Positions 35,205 to 44,640 of a stretch of DNA of 64,000 nt are shown piece after piece. The notes beneath the pieces were generated by a model. That model saw only the letters and a program-made list of their open reading frames with translations, did not search any database and was not told where the DNA came from. This stretch comes from JABRWC01 sp039961675 (GTDB lineage Bacteria; Planctomycetota; Phycisphaerae; UBA1845; Fen-1342). Position numbers and translations under genes: made by a program. Within the stretch, counting starts at the first letter, position 1. Each line of letters opens with the position of its first letter. Location of the stretch: NCBI GenBank assembly GCA_039961675.1, contig JABRWC010000097.1:1-64000 (forward strand), in the 5' to 3' direction.

Positions 35205-35435
35205 TCAGCCCGCCAGCTTATCTCCGCCCGAAACCGACGGCAACGTGAATCCGCTGCAAGCACAGCCGGTGTGAGGCAACGGAAACGCCCGATCGCGGTC
35301 CAGTCTCGCCTCGTTCCCCGGGCGTCACGGAGTTTCTGCGATCCCCGCGTGACTTCGACTGGCCGTTGTCGCTTGGAGCCGCGGGCAAACGGCCGGGCCG
35401 AGTTCCCGGCGCCGATTCACCGAAGGAGACTGCTC

Positions 35436-37169
35436 ATGAATCGTCGTTGTTGGTCGACTCTGGCGGGGGCGCTCATGCTGGCTGCGGTCACGCCGGCCGA
35501 GTCCGCCGAACTGTACGTCGACGCAGGCAATGCCACCGGGGTCGAAGTGGGCACGCAGCAAAGCCCGTATCGGACGGTTCAGGCGGCGATCGACGCCGCC
35601 GGCGCCGGCGACGAAATCCGCGTCGCCGCGGGCACGTACGTCGGGAACCTGCGCATCCAAGGCAAGGCGATCGCCCTGGTGGGCGGATACTCCACGAGCT
35701 GGGTGCGTGACCTGTCGCAGAACTCGACCACGCTTTCCGGCGCGGGCGGAAACGCCGTCATCAACCTCATCGAAGCCGACGCCACCGTTGACGGGTTCCG
35801 CATCACCGGCGGCACGGGCAGCACAGAGGAGCTTCCGTACGGCTATCACGGAGGCGGAATCTACAGCCGCGGCGGATCGCCGACCATCTCGAACAACGTC
35901 ATCGAGAGCAACGACGTCCGCACCGGCGAGCCGCCGTTCGATTACAATTTTGGCGGCGGCGTTCATGTGACCGACGCCGCGAGCGCGACCATTGTGAACA
36001 ACGTCGTGCGCGGCAACTATGCCGGCCGCGGGGCCGGCGTCTCCGTGATCAACACCCAGACCGCCCTGATCCAGGGCAACACGATCGAGAACAACGTCGC
36101 GGTTGGCGACCACGGCGGCGGCCTGTTCGTCGCGGTCACGAATGCGCGCATCACGCAGAACGTCATCCGTGGCAACGAAGTCGGCCGCGAGCTGACCTAC
36201 GGGTGGGGCGGCGGGCTGATCGTTGTCGGTGTGGGCAATTCGGCTGAACTTTCTTTCAACACGCTCTATGGAAACTTCGCTGCCGCGTACGGGGCCGCAG
36301 AGTTCATCGACGAGGGCGCCAGCGCCGACATTCACCACGAGTTGATCTACCGCAACGTGTCCAGGGACGGGTGCGAGGCCGTGTCGGCGATCGCGGTGGA
36401 TGGCGGCGAGGGCGTCGGTTCGCAGGCGACGATCCGCCATTGCACCGTCGTGAACAACGTGTGCGAGAATTCGTTCCGCGGCAACGGGCTGCAAGTCGAG
36501 GGTCAGTCGGTCGTGACCGTGAGCAACAGCATCTTCTGGAACAACGGCGGCGACGACTTCGCAGTGTTCGATACGTCCAGCTTGAGCGTTTCGTACACCT
36601 GCTCGCAGGAGGCGATCGCGGGCGCCGGAAACATCTCGATGGACCCGCTGTTCGTCGCGCCGACGTCCGACGATTACCGGCTCGCGGCCGGCTCGCCCTG
36701 CATCGACGCCGGCGATCCGGCTTCGCCGTTCGAGGCCGAGCCTGCTCCGAACGGCGGCCGTGCGGACATGGGACGGTATGGCAACGCATCCTTTGCGCCC
36801 TCTTCGGACGCAGCGGGAGGCGGGGCGTCGGGCGACGGTGGCTCGGGCGGCGACCTGGGCGACGGTGGCTCAGGCGGCGACATGGGCGATGGCGGCGCGG
36901 ACGACGGGAGCGACGCGGACGCCGACCCCAACGACGGCGGAGCGGGAAACGGCGACGAAAACGACGGGGGTACGGATGACGGCGGCGACCTCGACGACGG
37001 GAGCACGGACGGCCCCCTGGTAGACCCGACCGCGACGCCCGACGAGTTCCTTCCCGGAACTCTGGCCTGCCCGGCGGCGTCCGCGATGCTGCTGTCGATC
37101 TCGCTGGTCGGCGCGCGGCGGGCTCCGCGCCGACGCCCCGAATCCGCAAGCGCCGCAAAGGCGCGGTAG
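35436..37169 (+). CDS. Secreted right-handed beta-helix protein
   Basis: A 577-residue surface or secreted protein. The signal peptide ends near 'LMLAAVTPAESA' (residue ~24). It starts with the pectate-lyase-like 'SPYRTVQAAIDAAGAGDEIRVAAGTY' (given in part), then many turns with 'NVI/NVV..N' ladders: 'PTISNNVIESNDV', 'ATIVNNVVRGNYA', 'ALIQGNTIENNVA', 'ARITQNVIRGNEV'. A 'DPLFVAPTSDDYRLAAGSPC' end-cap phrase follows. Residues ~465-530 are a low-complexity G/D run ('GDGGSGGD' units), and the C-terminus has a Cys-containing hydrophobic stretch 'ACPAASAMLLSISLVGA' then Arg-rich tail, resembling a sorting/anchoring signal. AAGGAG precedes ATG 35436. No catalytic residues can be assigned. Confidence 0.5.
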   Translation: MNRRCWSTLAGALMLAAVTPAESAELYVDAGNATGVEVGTQQSPYRTVQAAIDAAGAGDEIRVAAGTYVGNLRIQGKAIALVGGYSTSWVRDLSQNSTTLSGAGGNAVINLIEADATVDGFRITGGTGSTEELPYGYHGGGIYSRGGSPTISNNVIESNDVRTGEPPFDYNFGGGVHVTDAASATIVNNVVRGNYAGRGAGVSVINTQTALIQGNTIENNVAVGDHGGGLFVAVTNARITQNVIRGNEVGRELTYGWGGGLIVVGVGNSAELSFNTLYGNFAAAYGAAEFIDEGASADIHHELIYRNVSRDGCEAVSAIAVDGGEGVGSQATIRHCTVVNNVCENSFRGNGLQVEGQSVVTVSNSIFWNNGGDDFAVFDTSSLSVSYTCSQEAIAGAGNISMDPLFVAPTSDDYRLAAGSPCIDAGDPASPFEAEPAPNGGRADMGRYGNASFAPSSDAAGGGASGDGGSGGDLGDGGSGGDMGDGGADDGSDADADPNDGGAGNGDENDGGTDDGGDLDDGSTDGPLVDPTATPDEFLPGTLACPAASAMLLSISLVGARRAPRRRPESASAAKAR

Positions 37170-37337
37170 CTCAGCCGTTCGAAAGTAGCTTGATTCTCCC
37201 TGCGTTCGCGCGGGCCGCCGGACGAGCCGTCGCGGCCCGCGCGGCGTTTCTTCGACGTGCGGCGCTCTGGCCAGGCGGCGACCGCCAGGGAGCGCCTGCT
37301 GCGACTGCGCAGTGGACGCCGGTTTCCTGAAACTGGC

Positions 37338-37553
37338 CTGATTCGTTCGCGTCGCCAGCGCCCGCGGTCCGGATACAAACATTTCGTCCGCGTTGAACGG
37401 CCCATGCCTCGCGCCGAGAAACGGCCGGCCGTGCCGGAGGCCCACAGCGCTGAAGCCCGTCGCGTTCGCGAAGGAAGTGCGGAGGATGCGGCCGATGCGC
37501 GAGTCGAAGCTCAGTGTCGGCTCAATCGCGTCGCAGCACCCGCCGGTGAACCG
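37338..37553 (-). pseudogene. Decayed 3'-end fragment of a GH116 gene
   Basis: In one minus-strand frame the region reads 'CDAIEPTLSFDSRIG', 'ATGFSAVGLRHGRPFL' and 'NADEMFVSGP', clearly similar to the C-terminal end of the intact GH116 protein at 41100-44153 ('YDAVDRTLHIDSRVG', 'ATGFGTVGLEHGRPFL', 'VREVLVSGR'). Upstream of 37553 the similarity ends abruptly. The rest of 37170-37712 contains no gene I can support. Confidence 0.5.
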
Positions 37554-37712
37554 CTCCGTGGGTGTACAGACGCGGGGGCGTCTGATGCTCGGCCGGGCGC
37601 GTCCAGTGCCGTGGGTCGTGGGGTCCCCCAAGCCGGCGTGGACCAACGGTCGGCCCCTGCCCACATGAGGCCCGTCGCGAAATCGGTTACCGACTGCGGC
37701 TCGCCGGCACCG

Positions 37713-38186
37713 CTACGCGGGCACCCACGCCAGATCGAGGATCGTGTGTGTGGGACGTTCCGTATTGAATACGGCACGGATGGGCATGCCGATCTCGGGC
37801 GTCCCCTCTTTCAGCCAGCTCATGAGCTTCGTACACACGCCGTCGAGTTCAACGCTGATCAAGGGCGTCCCGGGCGGCAATTTGAACAATTCGCCGGGGT
37901 ACTTGACGATGCTCCAGGTGTAGAGCCGGCCGCGTTGGGGCGCTTCGGCCCAGTCCATCGCGTGCCAGCAATCCGGGCACTCGCAGCGCGGCGGAAGCCA
38001 CAGGCGCTTTTCGCCGCAGTCCGGGTTCGCGCAGCGCGTCGCCAGGAGCTTGCGCTCCTGCAAGCCCTGAAAGAACCTGCCCCAACCGCCGTAGCTGTGA
38101 ATGTGGAACCAGGTCTTGGGGTTTTTCACAGTCAGCGGGCGTTCCTGGATCACCTCCAGGGCGGCAGTCGGCCATTCGATACTCAT
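37713..38186 (-). CDS. DUF35 OB-fold/zinc-ribbon protein
   Basis: A 157-residue acyl-CoA-associated protein of the DUF35 family. It has an N-terminal helix, a rubredoxin-like zinc ribbon with Cys pairs in 'TRCANPDCGEKRLWLPPR' (part) and 'CECPDC', and an OB-fold with 'GRLYTWSIVKYPGELFKL' and 'ISVELDGVCTKLMSWL'. DUF35 proteins form complexes with thiolases and are required for their activity in several archaea and bacteria (established). The thiolase gene lies directly upstream (51-bp gap). The start at 38186 has GGAG at a good distance; the Met five codons earlier lacks a site. Confidence 0.5.
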   Translation of the reverse strand: MSIEWPTAALEVIQERPLTVKNPKTWFHIHSYGGWGRFFQGLQERKLLATRCANPDCGEKRLWLPPRCECPDCWHAMDWAEAPQRGRLYTWSIVKYPGELFKLPPGTPLISVELDGVCTKLMSWLKEGTPEIGMPIRAVFNTERPTHTILDLAWVPA

Positions 38187-38237
38187 ATTCACTGCTCCCA
38201 TGGCGCCGCTGCTTGCGCAGCCGCGCCTGCGGTTTGC

Positions 38238-39608
38238 TCAAACCCGTTCCAAGATCGCGCACGTCACGTGGCTTCCGGTCCCGGCGTGGCTGATCGCGCA
38301 GCCGCGCTTCGCGTCCTTGACCTGCAAACTCCGCCAATCCGCGGGCTTCTGCTTGCCGTAGCGGCGCCACAGTGCCGGATCGCCGTGGAACCGGTCGTAC
38401 TTGCCCTGCAACTGCCAGAGCAACTCGACGATCTGGAAGATTCCCGTCGCGCCGACGGCGTGCATCGTGCCGATCAGCCCGCCTGACAGGTTGGTCGGCA
38501 GCCGGCCCTCGAAATACGCGTCGCCGGATTCGATGAACTCCCGCCCGCGGCCGTACGGCCTCAGGCCGATGTCCTCGTAGGTCTGCACGTCGCTGATCGT
38601 GAACGCATCGTGCGTCTCGAGCAGGTCGAAGTCCTCAAGCGGATCCTTGATCCCGGCCATGTTGTAGGCCAGGTACGCCGCCATGCGCGAGGCGAGGAAG
38701 GAGCTGAAACCGGGCCAGGCGTCGCGCTTTCCGTTGAAGTAGTCGCGGTAGGTCTCGGGGGTCTCGTTCGGCAGCAGCAAGATAGGCATGTGCCGCCGAT
38801 CGGCGGTGCGCAGGGTGTGGGAGCCGCCGGCGATCGCCTTGAGTTGCACCGGCTTGTCGGTGAAGCGGCGGGCGGTTGGCTCATCGCAAAGCAGCAGGAC
38901 GGCTGCGCCGACGCTCATGACGCAGCATTCGAGGAACGAGAGCGGATGCGACACGATCTCGTTCTTCAGGATGTCCTTGATGGTGTATTTTCCGGGGTTC
39001 TGCGCGAACGGCGAATGGCGGGCGTACTCGTGGTTCTTGCAGGCGATGCGCGCCAGCGTGTCGCGCGGCACGTTGTTCTCATGCTGGTAGCGCTGCGCCA
39101 TGAGCGCGTAATACGCCGCGTACATCCAGCCCAGCTCGCTCTCGAAGTCCTTGCAGGCGGCGCTGGCGATGTAGGAATTGCCGACCTTGGTGCTGACCTC
39201 GTCCATCCGTTCCCAGCCGACGACGGGGACGCACGAGGCGTAGCCGCTGGCGATGGCCTGCGCCGCGGCCAGTACCGCCGAACCGCCGGTCGCGCCGCCG
39301 GTCTTGACTTCGATGTTCCCGAGCGGGTCAAACCCCAGGTAGTCGTGCACTTTCGCGGCGGCGAGCAGCTGGTCGCCGAAGTGGTCCGCGAACTGCGAGT
39401 AGACGCACCAGTTCACGCTGCGGCGGACCTCCTCCGGATCGACCTTCAGATCGTTCTCCTCGACGGCCATGCGCAGCGCCTCGCAGCACAGTTGGCAGGT
39501 GTTTTTTTCGGGGTAGCGCTTGCGATAGTCGGTCAGCCCGCCCGCGACCACAAAGACCGGGCGCTCGAACTTTGGAATGCGGAGATTCTCGGTTCCGAAT
39601 CGGATCAT
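38238..39608 (-). CDS. Thiolase-family protein (acetyl-CoA acetyltransferase/SCPx-like)
   Basis: A 456-residue thiolase homologue. Visible features are 'FVVAGGLTDYRKRYPEKNTC' (N-terminal strand, in part), 'IEVKTGGATGGSAVLAAAQA', the non-decarboxylating-type 'ETHDAFTISDVQTYEDIGL' (central His), 'TNLSGGLIGTMHAVGATGIF' and the C-terminal 'CAISHAGTGSHVTCAIL'. The ordinary nucleophile Cys position is replaced by Gly/Ala-rich 'GGATGGSA', as in SCP2-thiolase-like and DUF35-partnered members, so acetyl transfer is doubtful without its partner. The start at 39608 overlaps the UspA stop (ATGA), showing translational coupling. The operon is usp-thiolase-DUF35. Confidence 0.5.
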   Translation of the reverse strand: MIRFGTENLRIPKFERPVFVVAGGLTDYRKRYPEKNTCQLCCEALRMAVEENDLKVDPEEVRRSVNWCVYSQFADHFGDQLLAAAKVHDYLGFDPLGNIEVKTGGATGGSAVLAAAQAIASGYASCVPVVGWERMDEVSTKVGNSYIASAACKDFESELGWMYAAYYALMAQRYQHENNVPRDTLARIACKNHEYARHSPFAQNPGKYTIKDILKNEIVSHPLSFLECCVMSVGAAVLLLCDEPTARRFTDKPVQLKAIAGGSHTLRTADRRHMPILLLPNETPETYRDYFNGKRDAWPGFSSFLASRMAAYLAYNMAGIKDPLEDFDLLETHDAFTISDVQTYEDIGLRPYGRGREFIESGDAYFEGRLPTNLSGGLIGTMHAVGATGIFQIVELLWQLQGKYDRFHGDPALWRRYGKQKPADWRSLQVKDAKRGCAISHAGTGSHVTCAILERV

Positions 39609-40597
39609 GGGCATTTTCCTTTCCAGCGGGCGCGGCGCAATGTGGCCGTCTGCGAAGCTCGGGCCGCCGCGCCGCGCTTCGCGTTGCTCGATCGGACTGC
39701 AAGCACGGAGCACGGCGCGTCGCGGACGACGCTCTCGGCGGTCGTTCCGATCGAAACGCGCTCGTCGCGCGTACGGCCGCGCGTGCCAAGCACGACCAGG
39801 TCCGCCTGCACCGAGCGCACGAATTCGACGATGCCGCGCTTACAGTCCGCCGCGGCGATCGTGCGCGTCTCCCCGTGCACAAATCGCATTTCGGGTTCTA
39901 GGGGCGCGATCAACTCGTTCATCTGCGCATCAAGGCGGGCCACGCAGCGCTGCATGGTCTCGCGCGGCGTGTCGGAGCGCGGCCAGTAGCGTGTCATCTC
40001 CCACGGCGGCTGATAGACGTGAAGCACTTCGAGCCGCGCCTGATCCTGGCAGGCAAGCCGCAGCGCGTACGCGACCACCGCGCGGGAAATGAGGGAATGG
40101 TCCACGGCCGCGACGATTCGTCGAAACGGACCGCGCTGCGCGCCACGCACAAGCAACACGGCCAGCGGCGCGTCGCGCACGCAGTGCGTCGCGAGCGTTC
40201 CGAGGCCCGCCGCGGCTTCGCCCGCGCCGGAGGCGCCCAGCACGAGGAGCTCGGCCCACGTCTCGTGTGCGCGACTCAGCAGCTCGCGATAGGCGTGCCC
40301 CACGCGAACCTGAACGTCCGCTGGAACGCTGCGCGCGTCCGATTCTTCGGCGAGGAGCTTGAGTTCCGCGGCGGTCTCGGCGAAATCGACGACGTGCCGT
40401 TGAGCAAAGTCCGCCACGTCGTTGATGCCCACGACGCCGGCCGCCTCCGCGATGTCCTCGGCCGTCGGGGCGTCAATGACGTGGACGATGTGGACGCCGG
40501 CGCGGCTCCACTGTGCAATCCGCAGGGCTTCTTCCAGGGCGCGGCGGGATTGCTCCGAAAAATCGACGCCGACGACGATGTTCCGGATGCGGTCCAT
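39605..40597 (-). CDS. Tandem universal stress protein (two UspA domains)
   Basis: A 330-residue protein with two UspA domains (about 1-145 and 150-300). Domain 1 begins 'IRNIVVGVDFSEQSRRALEE' and has 'ELLVLGASGAGEA'; domain 2 begins 'FRRIVAAVDHSLISRAVVA' and has 'DLVVLGTRGRTRDERVSIG' with the ATP-binding 'G-x2-G-x9-G-S/T' pattern ('GTRGRTRDERVSIGTTAES', GTT at the end). A short basic tail follows. UspA proteins bind ATP/AMP and assist stress survival. ATG at 40597 is chosen over upstream in-frame starts that give basic, non-homologous sequence. It is first in a three-gene operon with the thiolase. Confidence 0.5.
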   Translation of the reverse strand: MDRIRNIVVGVDFSEQSRRALEEALRIAQWSRAGVHIVHVIDAPTAEDIAEAAGVVGINDVADFAQRHVVDFAETAAELKLLAEESDARSVPADVQVRVGHAYRELLSRAHETWAELLVLGASGAGEAAAGLGTLATHCVRDAPLAVLLVRGAQRGPFRRIVAAVDHSLISRAVVAYALRLACQDQARLEVLHVYQPPWEMTRYWPRSDTPRETMQRCVARLDAQMNELIAPLEPEMRFVHGETRTIAAADCKRGIVEFVRSVQADLVVLGTRGRTRDERVSIGTTAESVVRDAPCSVLAVRSSNAKRGAAARASQTATLRRARWKGKCP

Positions 40598-41099
40598 GAC
40601 TCTGACCGGTCTCCGGCGACAATGGACGGGTCCACGCCGTTTCGCCGCGGAAGCGGATTCTAAGCGCAAGTTGTCTGTCATGGCCACGCGGTTCACGTGA
40701 AGATGGCGGACCGCGGAGTCAGGACGCGGCTATTCATGGCCGCCGCCGCGCCGCGTAGCGTCGGCGCGGGCGAAGCGCGGTCGGAAGTGAGCAGCCCGCC
40801 CGCCAGCGCGCTCGAGTGCGGGCAATGTCGGCGGCCATTCGGGGGTGCACCGCTCCCAGCCACAACCTCAATCGTGTGCAGCAGCGCGAGCAGCGAGATC
40901 GTTGCCCAACCCGCCTGGTGCCCCGGCCTTGTGAAGGTTCACATCCCCGACGACGCGCTCTGGGCGGCGTAACCCGTCCCGGTGCAGCTTCAGCCGGCGC
41001 ACGCTCGCGCCCGCTCAATTCGGCGAGGCGCAAGTCCGGCGCCGCAAGGTCTCGACTCGGCTCGAGCGGCAAACCGACTCGCCGGCCCCAGGGGCGGTG
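40598..41099. other. 502-base stretch without recognisable features
   Basis: Between the divergent direction of the UspA start and the GH116 stop. All short frames here are Arg/Ala-rich shadows. I found no promoter with both hexamers, no hairpin of note and no repeat copy. Confidence 0.5.
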
Positions 41100-44000
41100 C
41101 TACGGGGCTCGCTTCAGTTCGCTCGACCGCCCGGAGACGAGCACCTCACGAACGCGAATGTGCCCGTGCTTCACGTCGAGAAACGGCCGGCCGTGTTCCA
41201 GACCCACCGTGCCGAATCCGGTGGCCGTCGCGAGGAAGCTGCGAAAGTCGCCGCCGACGCGCGAATCGATGTGCAGTGTGCGGTCAACCGCGTCGTAGCG
41301 CACGCCCGTGAGGCCCTGAAGCAGTGCATAGCTCGACAGCGCCCGGGCGTACCAGTGGCCGCACTCGTATTCGTTGAACGGATTGCGCACGCGGCCGTCG
41401 TAGCGATCGCGGGCGAGGCGGACGATCTCCAGCCCCTCGTCCACCAATCCCGCCATCATCATGTGCGACGCCGCCTGGTACTCGATCCCGGTCCAGACTT
41501 CGTCGCTGTAGACGAACGGCAGCGCGGGCTTGCCGCCGCGCGGCCACGTGCACAGCAGCAGTCCGCCGTCGCGGCCGAGCGCGAACGCGGGCCGCTGCGG
41601 ATTGGCGTGGTCGGACAGATCGTGCCGCAGGTTGTAGCGGTGAATCGCGCGCAGATTGCGCTTCACCTTCTCTGCATCGACGATCTCCTGCTCCAAACCG
41701 CATACGCGGGCCATCCAAAAGCCGAGCACGCCGTCCGACAGGCAACCGGTGCCGTATTGATACTTGGGACCCTGTTCGTTCAGCGCGGCGATGATCTCGG
41801 CGTAGCCCGGACCGTTCTTGGACGCGTCCAGCGGGCGGAACTTCGCGCTCAGCCCTTCGGTTTGCACGCGCTGGAAAAAGTACTCACCGTTGTAGAGTTG
41901 CGATTCGAGGTACTTGCGTCCGGCGTCGCGCAGCGCGCGGTAGCGCGAGACGTCGTCGCCCAGGTATTCACCGATCTCGATCGCGGCGGTCAGCGCGCCG
42001 AGGTAGAAGCTGGAGCAGTGGCCGTCCGGCCCCCAGTATTCGATGTCGTACGTGTTGTGATGCGGTTCCTCCAGCACGCCGAGCCCGCGCGGGTCCCACG
42101 TCGCAATGCAGTAGTCCAGGCTCTGCCTCACGCGCGGCCACATCGCCCGCAGCCAGTCGCCTTCGCCGGAGATGCGCCACTCGCGGTAGACCTTCATGAC
42201 GCCGCCGAGCTGTCCGTCCGCGGCGGCGTAGAACGTGTGCTCGACCGGCCGGATCGGCAGGCACGAGCGGAACGTCTGGTGCCCGCGCTCGTCCTGGCTT
42301 TCGTGAAACTCGGTTTGCCGCAGCGAACGCTCCAGGTCGGGAAACAGGTGGCAGATCGCCTGGGCATAGTTCCACACGTGCGTGCAGGAGCCGTGGCACG
42401 AACCGTAATCGTCGCCGCAGCCTTCGAAACACCACAGCCGGCCGTCAATCTGTCGCAGGACCGTTGGCGACTTCAGTATGGTCAGGTTCGCGGCGACGGC
42501 CTCCACGACTTCGGGCGGCAAGGTGGTGTCGTAGAACGTGTCGCGGAACAGCGCGGACTCGCGGCGGAGCCGGTCATAGTTGTCGCGCCAGTACGTCACC
42601 ACGTCCTGGATGCTCTGGAAGCGGCCCGCATACCACGGCGCGTGACACTCGGCCGCGGACGCCGCCGTCGCCGGGACGGGCGGACCTTCCGCGTTCCAGT
42701 CCACGTAGTCGGTCCCCTCAAAGTCGGCCAGAATCCGCACCGACTCGCCCCAATCGGCGGCGTTCTTCAGCAGCTCGTCGGCGCTCGCCCAGCGCCGATC
42801 GGTAAGCACGATCTGATCGACGTTGATATGGCCCCAGGCTCCCCGTTCCTGGTCAACGATCCGAATCCGAGCGTGCTGTCCGCGACGATCCGCGACTTCC
42901 CACGTGGTCCACTCAAGCTGCTCGGCGTCCTTGCCGCTGGCGGTGCGAACCACCTCGCCGCCGACCAGCAACTGCACGCACGTCGTCCCGGAATGTCCAC
43001 CGCCTCCGACCAAGAATTGAACGAAATCCCGGTTCAGCTCGAACTCCGGCGACGTGAGCGTTCCGACGGCCGCGTCGCCCGAAGGGTCAAACGTGTTCAC
43101 GAGCCCCGCGCCGACGAACCCCGTAACCTTCTGCTGCCCCGGTCCGCTTCCTCGGGATGGTCCTTTGCCGAAGGCCGGGCCTGCCGGATCGCGTCCGTAT
43201 CGCAGCGTCGTCCGCGGCACATACCAGGCAAGCATCAGCCGAACGGTCCGCTCCTCGTCCGGCCGAAGCCTCAGCGGCACGAACAGCGAGGCGCCCGGAC
43301 CGCTTTTCTCCTGCGGCGGATTCGCGCACAGCCGCCCCTCCTGCACGTTCCGCCATGCCAATGTGAGCGAATCCCACCAGCCGCCCTTGAACCAGCAGTG
43401 GTCCACGACCGCGTCGCCGTCGCCGACGAACGCCGCGAAACCGCCTTCATATTCCGGATGTTTCTCGAGCGCCGCCTGCCAGAGCACGAAGCCGCCATCC
43501 GCCGGCAGGATCGTGTCGCCGCCGGCGCCCGTCGCGATGAAGTTCTTCGCGTGATACGAGAAGACCGCCTCGACGGTCTCGCGGCCGGTGTTCCTGAACC
43601 GATACTCCAAAGCCCCGACGGGCAGACTCGAGTCGTCGGCGTTTCCCGGCACGAACGGGCTCCAGCCGGTCAGCTCGACCTCCAGCGGGATCTCCGCATC
43701 GCGCAGCCGGACCGACGCGAACGGGAACCGCGCCAGGAACTCGGCCTGGTCGAAGCGCGGCAGCCCGTACGTCGATCCCGCCGCGCCGGTGCCTGTTCCG
43801 GCGCCGCCGAAGATTTTCCAGTTCGGCGCGGCGCCTTCGAGCACTTTGGCGGTGTTGCCGGTCGCGCGTTTGACGCAGATTGCCGCGAACGAGCAGGGTT
43901 CGTTGAAGAACTGCATCGTGTTGCGCAGCGAGACGTGCGAGACTGCGCCGCTCCCTTCCAGGCAGAACATCCCCGCGCCGATGCCGCCGATCGGAAACGC

Positions 44001-44153
44001 CACGCGGTTGAGATAGTCGCCGGTGTATGTGCCGTTGTATTCGTGCTTGCCCGCCGCGTGATGCCGGCCGGATGCGGCGCAGCCTGCAAGATGCGAGAGC
44101 GGCGCGCCGAGCAGGATGACCGTGATGAATCCACGGGCCGGCATGGGGTTCAT
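41100..44153 (-). CDS. GH116 family glycoside hydrolase, lipoprotein
   Basis: A 1017-residue exported glycosidase. Lipoprotein signal 'LLGAPLSHLAGC' (Cys ~20) targets it to a membrane. The N-terminal domain has the family phrase 'FPIGGIGAGMFCLEG'. An inserted CBM-like jelly-roll region near 360-480 ('FLVGGGGHSGTTCVQLLVGG', 'HINVDQIVLTDRR') is common in bacterial GH116. The (alpha/alpha)6 catalytic domain includes 'RLWCFEGCGDDYGSCHGSC', 'EEPHHNTYDIEYWGP' (Glu in YDIE probably the nucleophile) and 'GTGCLSDGVLG' (Asp perhaps the acid). Known activities are glucosylceramidase, beta-glucosidase and beta-xylosidase. ATG at 44153 follows GAGGA. A decayed copy of its 3' end lies at 37338. Confidence 0.5.
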   Translation of the reverse strand: MNPMPARGFITVILLGAPLSHLAGCAASGRHHAAGKHEYNGTYTGDYLNRVAFPIGGIGAGMFCLEGSGAVSHVSLRNTMQFFNEPCSFAAICVKRATGNTAKVLEGAAPNWKIFGGAGTGTGAAGSTYGLPRFDQAEFLARFPFASVRLRDAEIPLEVELTGWSPFVPGNADDSSLPVGALEYRFRNTGRETVEAVFSYHAKNFIATGAGGDTILPADGGFVLWQAALEKHPEYEGGFAAFVGDGDAVVDHCWFKGGWWDSLTLAWRNVQEGRLCANPPQEKSGPGASLFVPLRLRPDEERTVRLMLAWYVPRTTLRYGRDPAGPAFGKGPSRGSGPGQQKVTGFVGAGLVNTFDPSGDAAVGTLTSPEFELNRDFVQFLVGGGGHSGTTCVQLLVGGEVVRTASGKDAEQLEWTTWEVADRRGQHARIRIVDQERGAWGHINVDQIVLTDRRWASADELLKNAADWGESVRILADFEGTDYVDWNAEGPPVPATAASAAECHAPWYAGRFQSIQDVVTYWRDNYDRLRRESALFRDTFYDTTLPPEVVEAVAANLTILKSPTVLRQIDGRLWCFEGCGDDYGSCHGSCTHVWNYAQAICHLFPDLERSLRQTEFHESQDERGHQTFRSCLPIRPVEHTFYAAADGQLGGVMKVYREWRISGEGDWLRAMWPRVRQSLDYCIATWDPRGLGVLEEPHHNTYDIEYWGPDGHCSSFYLGALTAAIEIGEYLGDDVSRYRALRDAGRKYLESQLYNGEYFFQRVQTEGLSAKFRPLDASKNGPGYAEIIAALNEQGPKYQYGTGCLSDGVLGFWMARVCGLEQEIVDAEKVKRNLRAIHRYNLRHDLSDHANPQRPAFALGRDGGLLLCTWPRGGKPALPFVYSDEVWTGIEYQAASHMMMAGLVDEGLEIVRLARDRYDGRVRNPFNEYECGHWYARALSSYALLQGLTGVRYDAVDRTLHIDSRVGGDFRSFLATATGFGTVGLEHGRPFLDVKHGHIRVREVLVSGRSSELKRAP

Positions 44154-44216
44154 GTCTGAGTTCCTCAACGGGCCAGGACTCGTGGGAGACGGCGGCGGAC
44201 CTGCTCCCCAAAAACG

Positions 44217-44640
44217 GATCCAGTCGTCACGGAAGTCTAACCGCCCCGAGATGGACGGGAGACTCTCGATGAAGCGGAAGCGTCACCGTCCCGAGCAGAT
44301 CATCGCCAAGCTGCGGGAGGCCGAGGCCGGGCTGCCGGCCGCGCCAACGATCGGCCGGGACCGCCAGAAGCTGGCGGTCAGCGAGCAGACGTTTCATCGC
44401 CGGCGCAACCGGTACGGCGGGCTGAGGGCCAGTGACGCCAAGCGGCTCAACGGGGCCGGAGCGCGAGAACGTGCGGTTCAAGAGGGCCGTGCGGCCGTCC
44501 TGACGCTGGACCCGGCGATCGTGAGGGAAGCGCGCTCGGGAAATTACCGAGCCCGACGCGGCGCGATGCGGTCGATCAGGTGGAACGGAAATTGGCCGTG
44601 TCCCACTCGCGCCGGCGTCCGTCGCCGCGAACTGCGTGCG
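44217..44640 (+). mobile_element. Degenerate IS3-family insertion sequence remnant
   Basis: An element end (44217-44268, matching 8886-8940) is followed by orfA from ATG 44269: 'MKRKRHRPEQIIAKLREAEA', 'AVSEQTFHRRRNRYGG'. The frame then shifts: 'ERENVRFKRAV' continues in frame +1 near 44460-44490, and 'LTLDPAIVREARSGNY' returns to the first frame. The start of orfB ('SPTRRDAVDQVERKLAVSH') is in another frame near 44550-44606. The rest of orfB and the right end are missing, cut at the selenoprotein stop (44641). It is a non-functional remnant. Confidence 0.5.

Noticed and set aside
41097..44159. 1020-codon plus-strand frame opposite the GH116 gene
   Set aside because: Composition is typical antisense shadow (Arg, Val, His rich) without motifs; the minus strand matches GH116 throughout.
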